Below are positions 26,617 through 34,182 of a DNA stretch of 40,030 nt, in pieces. How positions within the stretch are numbered: position 1 is the first letter of the stretch; every line of letters begins with the position of its first letter. The notes below the pieces were generated by a model. The model was not told the DNA's origin. It worked only from the letters and a program-made list of their open reading frames with translations, and did no database searches. A program made the translations under genes and the position numbers. Origin of the DNA: a virus; IMG/VR virus record IMGVR_UViG_3300007734_000681, positions 1 through 40,030 of that record. One strand, written 5' to 3'.

Positions 26617-27398
26617 TTAGTTTAACAGATCTATTGTTAGAAGCCAAACTTCCTCAAAGCGAGCAAGATATGGATCTTTATGCTCGTAAATACAAGAAAA
26701 CAATAGATTATTTACGTACCAAGAACAAAGTACTATTGTTAACTACCAGTAATAGATGGAGTCAACACAAAGACGATGTTCCAAAGAGTACTCAATTAGC
26801 AATCAAAATACAAGAATTATTGGGTAAAGAAAAAGTCACATTGATTGAAGTACCCAGTTTAAATATAGCTCCTTGTGAAGGCAATGTTAGTAGCAATTTA
26901 AAATATGACGGAAATCATTGTGGTGTTGCAAAAGCATTATTAAAAGATAAAGAAAAGAATCCAAGTGGATATCATCGTTGTTGGGCAAGTCTTAATGAAA
27001 AAGGGGATGAACTTTGGAAGATTACCAAAGAACTATTTGAAAGTGATTGTGTAGTATTTTTTGCAAGTGTTAGATGGGGTCAAGCCAATGGTTACTATCA
27101 GAAATTAATTGAAAGATTAACTTGGATCGAGAACAGACACTCTACTCTTGGAGAAAAGAATGTTGTAAAAGACATTGAAGCTGGATTTATTGCGGTTGGA
27201 CAAAATTGGCACGGTAAACAAGTTGTAGAAACACAAAAAGCAGTATTAGGCGATTATTACCAATTCAAAACATCAGATGTATTGTTTTGGAATTGGCAAT
27301 TTACACAAGATGATACAGACGAAGCCAAACGTTCGTATGATAAAGCAATTAAAGTATTTGATAAAACATTTTTAAAACCATATGATAAGGCTGAATAA
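26613..27398 (+). CDS. Flavodoxin-like/NADPH-dependent FMN reductase-family protein with targeting N-terminus
   Basis: A 261-aa protein. Residues 1-11 are M-I-S-L-T-D-L-L-L-E-A, matching a T4 internal-protein targeting peptide with an L-x-E|A protease site after E10. From ~40 the sequence follows a flavodoxin-like fold: strand VLLLTTSNRWSQ with a Ser/Lys-rich loop and helix STQLAIKIQELL (the usual FMN phosphate site), then VVFFASVRWGQANGYYQKLIERL at ~148-170, the family's second flavin loop. Such enzymes bind FMN and reduce quinones or flavins with NAD(P)H. Cys/His residues at ~90-125 form an unusual insert. If packaged, it would enter the cell with the DNA. The fold is moderately supported, the redox role is family-based and the packaging is inferred. 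The start overlaps the previous stop (ATGA). Confidence 0.7.
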   Translation: MISLTDLLLEAKLPQSEQDMDLYARKYKKTIDYLRTKNKVLLLTTSNRWSQHKDDVPKSTQLAIKIQELLGKEKVTLIEVPSLNIAPCEGNVSSNLKYDGNHCGVAKALLKDKEKNPSGYHRCWASLNEKGDELWKITKELFESDCVVFFASVRWGQANGYYQKLIERLTWIENRHSTLGEKNVVKDIEAGFIAVGQNWHGKQVVETQKAVLGDYYQFKTSDVLFWNWQFTQDDTDEAKRSYDKAIKVFDKTFLKPYDKAE

Positions 27399-28056
27399 TA
27401 TATTAAAAGAATGGCTTAACGAGATAAAATATACTCCGGATCAAGCCATTAAAATATTAGCAAAATTTGGAATACGCGGTGCGGATAGATTATCGGATGA
27501 TGAGTTGAAGAAACAATTCAGAAAAATTGCTTTTAAACATCATCCAGATGCCGGTGGTAAACACGAAGATTTTATACAAATAAACGCGGCATATGAAACA
27601 TTGACACAACATTTAAAGCCCGTACAACGTGGTGCAGATGATTCTGACGCATCTCAATCAGATAATGATTATGGATATTCGCCCGATGAATTAGACGCTC
27701 TTCGTAAAAGAGCAACAGAAGTTAAGAAAGTATTTGATGCAATGAAGTCGGATATTCGATTTGTCGAGTTAACCAACGGAAAATATCCAGCTATGGAATT
27801 TTTCATAAGCGATTTAAACGCGGCGAATCAACGTGATCCACATTTAAAAACATTATTTATAAATTTATTTGATAATAAACAGGGTATGGCTAGAATACAG
27901 ATATTTTATGATACCGAAGAAAATAAATATGTAGCAGCTGCTGGTGGAACAATTTCTGGTGCTGGAGGTGAATATAATTCGATTGATGATATGATCAACG
28001 ACATATATAAGAATTCAATTAAGTGGTTGGCTAAATATAGAAAACCTAAAAAGTAA
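27382..28056 (+). CDS. J-domain (DnaJ-like) protein with targeting N-terminus
   Basis: A 224-aa protein. It begins M-I-R-L-N-N-I-L-K-E-W-L-N-E, with L-x-E sites at E10 and E14. A J domain follows at residues ~17-75: helix LSDDELKKQFRKIAFKHH, the diagnostic H54-P55-D56, and helix FIQINAAYETL. J domains stimulate the ATPase of DnaK/Hsp70. An acidic linker (DDSDASQSDNDYG) leads to a ~120-residue alpha/beta domain of unknown function. There is no Gly/Phe or zinc region, so this is a class III J protein that probably uses its C-terminal domain to recruit a client. The ATG overlaps the end of the previous gene by 17 bases. A role in steering host Hsp70 is inferred. Confidence 0.8.
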   Translation: MIRLNNILKEWLNEIKYTPDQAIKILAKFGIRGADRLSDDELKKQFRKIAFKHHPDAGGKHEDFIQINAAYETLTQHLKPVQRGADDSDASQSDNDYGYSPDELDALRKRATEVKKVFDAMKSDIRFVELTNGKYPAMEFFISDLNAANQRDPHLKTLFINLFDNKQGMARIQIFYDTEENKYVAAAGGTISGAGGEYNSIDDMINDIYKNSIKWLAKYRKPKK

Positions 28057-28069
28057 ATAAAATAGAAAT

Positions 28070-29104
28070 ATGATAAAGCTTAATAACATTTTAAGTGAAG
28101 TAATTAAAGAAGGTGGTGCTGGAGGTCATATGGCACATCCATTTGATTTTGTAAATACAGGAGCTAAATTAGTGGATGTATTTTCTAAATCTGTAAAGTC
28201 TTTGAAACAGGGTGCTGGTAGTGTTAAAATAGACGGTGTAAATGCTAGTATTCGTTTAGTAAATGGACAATTCGTAATGGATCGTGGTAGTGCAAAACCA
28301 CTTGATATTAAAGGGATGAGACCTGAGGATTTGCCTAGTCGATTTGAACCTGGTCACGGATTCATTAATATTGGCACTAAGGTAATTAATATCTTTGATG
28401 AAGCTATTCCTACTACCAAATCCGAATTAAAAACGCTTGGGTTACTAGATAATCCTAATATACTATTCAACATTGAATATGTAGAGGGACAAACAAATGT
28501 ACTTGGATATGGTGAGATTGGAAACTTTTTAGCTATTCACGGATTGAAAGAAATTAAGCCAAAAACATTTGGTAAAGATGGAAGTGTTAAATCAAGAGAA
28601 GCTGTTGAAATACCATATGATAAAACCGCAATGCAGTCTTATATAAACAAATTAAATAAGGTTGCTATGAAGAGTGGTTTTAAAGTCTTGGGTAGCATTG
28701 ACACTACTTTCAAATCAGAACCAAAACTAGCAAGCGTTTTGACGCAGCCAGTTACATTGTATCCCACTGGCGAAGCTGTAACTAAGTCTTTGAAAGATTG
28801 GTTAAAAGGATTAAAGTTTAAAACTCCTCTTATTACCCGTGAACAATTTTTAAAAGCGGTAGATAGTAAGAATATCAGTCAAGATTTTCCAGGTCAAGAT
28901 GTAAATAAAATAGTTAATGATACTATTGTTTATCTAACCACAATTAAATTGGGAGATGAAATATTAAAAAATGCTACCAGTGAAATTGGAGACTTGGAAA
29001 AACATGAAGGTATAGTTGTGAGAGACTCAAGTATTTATGGTAATCCATTTAAAATTACAGGAAGTTTTATTATAAAAGGTCTTGGAAGTAAGTTTAAGAA
29101 ATAA
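28070..29104 (+). CDS. Nucleotidyltransferase-superfamily protein (RNA/DNA ligase-like) with targeting N-terminus
   Basis: A 344-aa protein. The N-terminus M-I-K-L-N-N-I-L-S-E-V-I-K-E-G-G nearly repeats that of the J-domain gene, and I-K-E|G is a good prohead-protease site. Ligase/capping-enzyme motifs follow in order: motif I K53-I-D-G (nucleotidyl-lysine), motif Ia D71-R-G-S, a motif III-like FNIEYVEGQ (~133), motif IV EGIVVRD (~313) and a motif V-like KITGSFIIKG near the C-terminus. Enzymes of this fold activate a strand end by AMP transfer to the lysine. Whether the substrate is RNA or DNA is not evident, and there is no OB-fold DNA ligase tail. It may repair nicks or host-cleaved tRNA. 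The gene follows the J-domain gene by 13 bases. Confidence 0.72.
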   Translation: MIKLNNILSEVIKEGGAGGHMAHPFDFVNTGAKLVDVFSKSVKSLKQGAGSVKIDGVNASIRLVNGQFVMDRGSAKPLDIKGMRPEDLPSRFEPGHGFINIGTKVINIFDEAIPTTKSELKTLGLLDNPNILFNIEYVEGQTNVLGYGEIGNFLAIHGLKEIKPKTFGKDGSVKSREAVEIPYDKTAMQSYINKLNKVAMKSGFKVLGSIDTTFKSEPKLASVLTQPVTLYPTGEAVTKSLKDWLKGLKFKTPLITREQFLKAVDSKNISQDFPGQDVNKIVNDTIVYLTTIKLGDEILKNATSEIGDLEKHEGIVVRDSSIYGNPFKITGSFIIKGLGSKFKK

Positions 29105-29122
29105 ATTAAATACATATTTGTT

Positions 29123-29770
29123 ATGAAGAAAGCATCAGGTAAAAGTAATCTAGGCATTGTTAAAGATTATCTAGAAGGTAATCGTCCATTCGTACAAGTT
29201 GGCTATGATGCCAATTTAGAGAATAATAAACGCAAAGAAGGTGACGAATGGGAGGACAGTCAAGGTCGCAAGTGGATATGGAAAAATGGAAGCAAACGAA
29301 GAATTTCGAAACGTGCTACCATTATCAACGAACAACGTTGTAAATGTTGTAATGTGGATGTTCGTTGGGGCAATTATTTAGATGATCGTGTTTGGCCCAA
29401 AACAGGATATTGTTATGATTGTTTTATCGATTTCCAAACAAATCTTAAATTGATTGGAATGTTTGAAGTTTATAACGAATTGCAAGATTTTAAAAATGAA
29501 CGTGGTATTTTAGAAGATTATAAGAAAAAGTTTGAAGAAAGTAAAAAGTTTTGTGAAGAAAATAAAGATAAAGATGTTACATTTCTTGAGGAAGATGGAT
29601 CGTTTGAAAAGTGGGATGGTAATATAGATTACAATAAAATATTTGAAGATTTGACAAAGGATATAGGTGTTATTGACGTTCGATTGGAAGAATTGAATCT
29701 TAAAATAAAAGAGTACGAAGAGAAATATGAGTCAGCCAAATCTAAGAGAAATAATAAAGCAGGAGTATAA
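29123..29770 (+). CDS. Zinc-finger coiled-coil protein upstream of terminase; possible small terminase subunit
   Basis: A 215-aa protein. The N-terminus is basic with a Trp-rich motif (EWEDSQGRKWIWKNG). A zinc-binding region follows: C73-x-C75-C76 (CKCC) and C97-x2-C100 (CYDC). Residues ~120-210 are Glu/Lys-rich and strongly coiled-coil. It overlaps the terminase large subunit gene by 44 bases, just as T4 gene 16 overlaps gene 17, and coiled coils are typical of small terminases. That makes it the positional candidate for the DNA-recognition subunit of the packaging motor. However, a zinc finger is not a feature of T4 gp16 and no sequence match to gp16 is visible, so a generic DNA-binding protein remains possible. 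Confidence 0.6.
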   Translation: MKKASGKSNLGIVKDYLEGNRPFVQVGYDANLENNKRKEGDEWEDSQGRKWIWKNGSKRRISKRATIINEQRCKCCNVDVRWGNYLDDRVWPKTGYCYDCFIDFQTNLKLIGMFEVYNELQDFKNERGILEDYKKKFEESKKFCEENKDKDVTFLEEDGSFEKWDGNIDYNKIFEDLTKDIGVIDVRLEELNLKIKEYEEKYESAKSKRNNKAGV

Positions 29771-31316
29771 GAAGTGTATTGAGGATCCTATATACTTCAT
29801 GAAGAAGTATGTGAAGATTCAACATCCTATTAGAGGTACCGTTGGATTTGAACTTTATCCATTCCAAGAAGAGGCTTTACAAGACTTCGTTGATAATCAG
29901 TTAAACGTTGTTCTTAAGAGTCGTCAGATGGGCATCAGTACCCTTACAGCCGCTTATGGGCTGTGGTTAATGACGTTCCACAATGATAAAAATATTCTTT
30001 GTATTAGTATTACCCAAGAAACTGCAAAGGAAATTGTTACCAAAGTTAGATTTGCTAATGATAACTTACCAAGTTGGCTTAAGGTACCTTGCGTAGAAGA
30101 TAATAGATTATCATTGCGTTTAAAGAACGGTTCTCAAATCAAAGCAGTATCTTCTGCTGGTACAGCTGGTCGTTCTTCTGCACTATCATTACTAATCATC
30201 GACGAAGCTGCATTTATTGATGGAATCGAAGAAATTTGGTTGTCTGCTCAATATACACTGTCTACCGGTGGTAGAGCTATTGTATTAAGCACTCCAAATG
30301 GCGTTGGTAATTTTTTTCATAAAACTTGGGTTGAGGCTGAAGAAGGTAAGAATAATTTTAAGACAATTAGATTGCCTTGGCATCTACACCCAGAACGTGA
30401 TCAAGCTTGGAGAGATAAACAGACAGAATTATCAGGAGTAAAAGGTGCAGCACAAGAATGTGATTGTGACTTTAGTACATCTGGTAATCAAGTTGTAAGT
30501 GTAGACGTTCTTGAGTTTTACAAACAAACCTATCTAAAAGATCCCGTTGAAAAACGTGGGAATAATCAAGACTTATGGATTTGGGATTATCCCAATTATA
30601 GTAAAAATTATATATTAACAGCTGACTGCGCTAGAGGAGATGGTGGAGATTTTAGTGCATTCCACGTTATAGATATAGAAACAATGGAACAAGTAGCTGA
30701 ATATAAAGGTCAGTTAACTACAAAAGATTATGGCAATTTATTGGTTAGTGTTGCTACTGAATACAATAATGCTTTGTTGGTAGTGGAAAATAACAATATA
30801 GGATGGGCTACATTACAACAAATTATTGATAGAGATTATCAAAATACGTTTTATAGTGCGGCAGATTTGACCGTGGTTGACGTAGAAAAAACATATTCCA
30901 ACAAATTAAATACAGCTGATAAAAAGTTAATTCCTGGATTTGCTACAACTAGTAAAAATAGACCTTTAATTATAAGTAACTTGGAATTATTTTTTAGACA
31001 AAAACAAGTTATAATGAAGTCCAAAAGACTATATGAGGAACTGAATGTATTCATTTGGAACGGACCAAAAGCAGAAGCTATGAAGGGATACAATGACGAT
31101 TTGGTTATGGCAATTGGAATTGGTTTGTGGGTACGTGAAACTGCTTTGAAACTTAGAAACGAACAAATAGCTTATAATAAGGCTATTGTTTCAAAAATAT
31201 CAAAAGTAACAAGTCAAATTTCAATTCCAAAACAAGTGAGTGCTGTACCTGATCACCACAAAACTATGGATTTCACCGTTAATGACAAAAAAGAAAGTTT
31301 AACTTGGTTGTTGTAA
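29727..31316 (+). CDS. Terminase large subunit (gp17-like packaging ATPase/nuclease)
   Basis: A 529-aa protein. The ATPase domain has the arginine-led Walker A loop S65-R-Q-M-G-I-S-T72, Walker B LLIIDEAAF, and motif C STPNG. The Walker A lysine normally in G-K-S/T is replaced by Ile (G69-I70-S71-T72), so nucleotide contact probably relies on nearby K64/R66. The C-terminal RNase H-like nuclease shows TADCARGDGGDFSAF, VVENNNIGW and GYNDDLVMAIG acidic clusters. The protein docks on the portal, pumps DNA into the prohead and cuts headfuls from concatemers. It overlaps the preceding gene by 44 bases and the portal gene follows by 26 bases. This matches the T4 order except that the sheath lies upstream, separated by five genes. 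Confidence 0.95.
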   Translation: MSQPNLREIIKQEYKKCIEDPIYFMKKYVKIQHPIRGTVGFELYPFQEEALQDFVDNQLNVVLKSRQMGISTLTAAYGLWLMTFHNDKNILCISITQETAKEIVTKVRFANDNLPSWLKVPCVEDNRLSLRLKNGSQIKAVSSAGTAGRSSALSLLIIDEAAFIDGIEEIWLSAQYTLSTGGRAIVLSTPNGVGNFFHKTWVEAEEGKNNFKTIRLPWHLHPERDQAWRDKQTELSGVKGAAQECDCDFSTSGNQVVSVDVLEFYKQTYLKDPVEKRGNNQDLWIWDYPNYSKNYILTADCARGDGGDFSAFHVIDIETMEQVAEYKGQLTTKDYGNLLVSVATEYNNALLVVENNNIGWATLQQIIDRDYQNTFYSAADLTVVDVEKTYSNKLNTADKKLIPGFATTSKNRPLIISNLELFFRQKQVIMKSKRLYEELNVFIWNGPKAEAMKGYNDDLVMAIGIGLWVRETALKLRNEQIAYNKAIVSKISKVTSQISIPKQVSAVPDHHKTMDFTVNDKKESLTWLL

Positions 31317-31342
31317 ATACTTATATACTATAGATAAATAAT

Positions 31343-33247
31343 ATGTCAGATAAATCTTTTCAAGAATTAAGAAGTCGATCTTTGTTTGCTCGTTTGAAAC
31401 GTTTGTTTTCAAATGATGTGATTGTTCGTAACGTTGGTGGTAAAAAATTAAAAGTTATCGACACTGATGAAATTCAGTATGCTACAGATCGTAATAGTTT
31501 AAGAGACCGTTTTAATAGATTACGTACAACTTCGTATAATCAATATACCAGAGATTTCAATTTATCATATCAAAGTAGCCGTGTTGAATTGTTTAGAGAT
31601 TATGATACGATGGATATGGATCCAATTCTTGCATCTGCATTGGACATTTATGCGGATGAATGTACAACCCGAAATGAAATGGGTGAAGTAATTCACATCA
31701 AATCTTCCAACGACGAAATTAAGAATATTCTACACAATTTGTTCTATGATATTCTAAATATCGAATTTAACCTGTGGAGTTGGGCACGTTGTATGGTTAA
31801 ATATGGCGATTTTTACCTACGTCTTCATATTAGTCCTGAATATGGTGTTTATTTGGTAGAACCATTGAGTACATATTATGTAACCCGCGTAGAAAATGCA
31901 CATTTAACCAATAAAAACTTTGTTAAATTTCAAGTCAATTTGCCATACGGAAACAAATTGGAAGATTTGGAAAACTATCAAATTGCACATTTTAGATTAT
32001 TGAGTGACAGTAACTTTCTTCCATATGGAAAAAGTACTTTAGAAGGTGCTCGTCGTGTATGGAAACAATTGAGTTTGATGGAAGACGCAATGTTAATTCA
32101 TCGTATTATGCGTGCTCCTGAAAAACGTATTTTCAAAGTTGATATTGGTAATATTCCACCAAACGAAGTTGATAATCATATGCAACGCATTATGGACCAA
32201 ATGAAAAAGGTTCCATATTTGGATCAACAAACTGGAGATTATAATTTAAGGTTCAATCTACAAAACATGGTAGAGGACTTTTTCTTGCCAGTTCGTGGTA
32301 GTGATAGTGGCACTAGTATTGAAAATTTATCTGGATTGGAGTGGACAGGTACAGATGATATTGAGTACCTTCGTAATAAAATGATGGCAGCACTTAAGAT
32401 ACCCAAAGCATTTTTGGGGTATGACGAATCCTTGAGTGGTAAAGCTACATTGGCAGCTGAAGACATAAGATTTGCTAGAACAGTACAACGTATACAACGT
32501 ATTATGGTTAGCGAATTGAATAAAATTGCAGTTATTCATTTGTATAGTCAAGGATATAGAGATGAGTCGTTGGTAGATTTTACGCTTGAGTTGACTAATC
32601 CATCCACTATCTTTGAAAAAGAAAAAATAGATGTATACAAGAGTAAAGTTGAACTTTGCAAAGATATGCAAGAACAAAAAGTATTTTCTAAGAAGTGGAT
32701 TTATGAAAATATTTTCGGTTTGTCAGATCAAGATATGATATCCTTACAAAAGCAACTAATTGACGACGCTAAAGGAAATTATAGATTTAAGCAAATTGAA
32801 GAAGAAGGTAACGATCCAGCTTTGTCATTTTTAAATAAGGACGATAAAGGCGACCAAGGTGCAGGTGGTGGATCTGAGCCAGGTCCAGGAGCTGAACCTG
32901 GAGCAAATTCTGCTCCAGAAAGTGGAGCTGAAGCTGGTGGTGCGGGTGATACAGAAACTAAAGCTGGTGCTGAAAAATCAACTCCACCAAAATTAGCAGA
33001 AAAACGTGATCAAACAGGCAGAAAAGATGCTAGTAAATATCCATTTGGAGAAGATCCTCTCGGCACATTGGAAAACAATAGACGCAGTGATTTATCAGTA
33101 TCACACAAATATAAGAATGGATCTCCGTTGTCATTGGAGTCTATTAAGGGATTGACCGATTTGTTGAAAACATTGGATCAAGAAAAAGAAATTTTAAGAG
33201 AAGGAAACGAAAAATCTTTTATGGATGAACAAAATATAAAAGAATAG
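31343..33247 (+). CDS. Portal protein (gp20-like)
   Basis: A 634-aa protein (T4 gp20 is 524). The conserved portal body is clear: RNSLRDRFNRLRT, YDTMDMDPILASALDIYADE, EVIHIKSSNDEIK, FLPYGKSTLEGARRVWKQL, EDAMLIHRIMRAPEKRIF, DIEYLRNKMMAALKIPK and KATLAAEDIRFARTV. Portals form the dodecameric vertex through which DNA enters, and they nucleate head assembly. The extra length is mainly a C-terminal low-complexity Gly/Pro/Glu/Ala segment (~residues 505-560), then a charged helical end (LTDLLKTLDQEKEIL). The leader contains GATAAATA (31333-31340) directly before the ATG, close to the T4 late box but too near the start codon to leave a normal leader. The upstream neighbour is the terminase, its docking partner. 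Confidence 0.95.
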   Translation: MSDKSFQELRSRSLFARLKRLFSNDVIVRNVGGKKLKVIDTDEIQYATDRNSLRDRFNRLRTTSYNQYTRDFNLSYQSSRVELFRDYDTMDMDPILASALDIYADECTTRNEMGEVIHIKSSNDEIKNILHNLFYDILNIEFNLWSWARCMVKYGDFYLRLHISPEYGVYLVEPLSTYYVTRVENAHLTNKNFVKFQVNLPYGNKLEDLENYQIAHFRLLSDSNFLPYGKSTLEGARRVWKQLSLMEDAMLIHRIMRAPEKRIFKVDIGNIPPNEVDNHMQRIMDQMKKVPYLDQQTGDYNLRFNLQNMVEDFFLPVRGSDSGTSIENLSGLEWTGTDDIEYLRNKMMAALKIPKAFLGYDESLSGKATLAAEDIRFARTVQRIQRIMVSELNKIAVIHLYSQGYRDESLVDFTLELTNPSTIFEKEKIDVYKSKVELCKDMQEQKVFSKKWIYENIFGLSDQDMISLQKQLIDDAKGNYRFKQIEEEGNDPALSFLNKDDKGDQGAGGGSEPGPGAEPGANSAPESGAEAGGAGDTETKAGAEKSTPPKLAEKRDQTGRKDASKYPFGEDPLGTLENNRRSDLSVSHKYKNGSPLSLESIKGLTDLLKTLDQEKEILREGNEKSFMDEQNIKE

Positions 33248-33276
33248 TATAATTCCTATATATTTAACCACATTGA

Positions 33277-33291
33277 TTATATTTATAAATA
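33277..33291 (+). promoter_or_regulatory. Candidate late promoter TTATATTTATAAATA
   Basis: The recurrent word TTATATTTATAA (33277-33288) overlaps an exact T4-type late box TATAAATA (33284-33291), 12 bases before the ATG at 33304. This is the only site noticed here with the T4 late consensus in the direction of the gene. Confidence 0.55.
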
Positions 33292-33303
33292 ATAATAAAT
33301 AAT

Positions 33304-34182
33304 ATGCACAAGAAAGCAAAACATTCGAAATTCAAGAATGCTGGAATATTGTTTGAACTACTCACTCGACAAATAACAGCCGACATTCTAGCGGGAAGAG
33401 ATGAATCATTTACTAAAAATTTAATGTTCAAGTACTTTCACGAAAGTAAAGAACTTGGAAAAGAAGTGCAGCTTTATAATTTTATTTTACAACAAAAAAG
33501 TAAAGACGCATCATCAGGTGAAAGACTTTTGAATGTTGTGTTGCAAACACGATCCAAGATCGATGAACGTGAATTGAATAAACAGAAGTATAATATCATC
33601 AAAGAGATTAAAGAAAAGTATAATATTGATGAATTTTTAAAGAACAAGATTCCAAATTATAAGTTATACGCATCTATTTATAAACTATTTGAAGATCAAG
33701 ATAAAAGTGAGGCTAAGTTTGAAGTTTCTGAGTTATTGGAATCGAGAGAGTATATCATAGAAAATTTGACAAAAGAAAAGAAGTCAGATCAAGAATCAAT
33801 GGATGTTTATGGAAATCAAAGTGCAGAAGTAAGATTGTTAGCATATAAGTTTTTAATTGAGAATTTCAATACCAAATACAACAATCTATTGCCTGATCAA
33901 AAGAAACTATTGAAGGAATATATTACCAATGTTTCTAATTCCAGTAAATTTACTAAGTATGTCAATGAAGAATACAAAAGAATCAGTGTAGTATTGAAGG
34001 ATCAAGTTAAAAATGTTACATCCGAAGTGGTTAAGATTAAAATAAACGAAGTTATTAGTCAATTTTCCACCAAGTCTTGTACCGGTGTAATTAAAGAAAA
34101 TCAATTGACTTCTTTATTGAATGCATATGAGTTGGTAGAAGAAATTAAAAAGATTGATGTTAAAAATGAAACAAAATCTTAA
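33304..34182 (+). CDS. Helical head-module protein of unknown function, 292 aa
   Basis: Not recognised by family name. It starts MHKKAKHSKFKNAGILFELLTRQ, and this basic head followed by a helix looks conserved. The rest is almost entirely helical and Lys/Glu-rich (ERELNKQKYNIIKEIKEKY, LLPDQKKLLKEYITNV), with no enzyme motif. It lies between portal and prohead protease, where T4 carries the small prohead-core genes 67 and 68, but it is larger than either. A prohead core, vertex or packaging-accessory role is inferred. A T4-like late promoter lies just upstream and the next gene overlaps its end by up to 26 bases, implying coupled translation. Confidence 0.65.
   Translation: MHKKAKHSKFKNAGILFELLTRQITADILAGRDESFTKNLMFKYFHESKELGKEVQLYNFILQQKSKDASSGERLLNVVLQTRSKIDERELNKQKYNIIKEIKEKYNIDEFLKNKIPNYKLYASIYKLFEDQDKSEAKFEVSELLESREYIIENLTKEKKSDQESMDVYGNQSAEVRLLAYKFLIENFNTKYNNLLPDQKKLLKEYITNVSNSSKFTKYVNEEYKRISVVLKDQVKNVTSEVVKIKINEVISQFSTKSCTGVIKENQLTSLLNAYELVEEIKKIDVKNETKS

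Noticed and set aside
31333-31340. GATAAATA before the portal gene as a T4 late promoter
   Set aside because: It ends two bases from the ATG, leaving no room for a transcription start and leader. It may be only part of an A/T-rich translation start.
32327-32677. Minus-strand 116-codon open frame inside the portal gene
   Set aside because: It is antisense to a strongly conserved portal region, has Phe/Ile-rich low-quality sequence and no start context, so it is a shadow frame.
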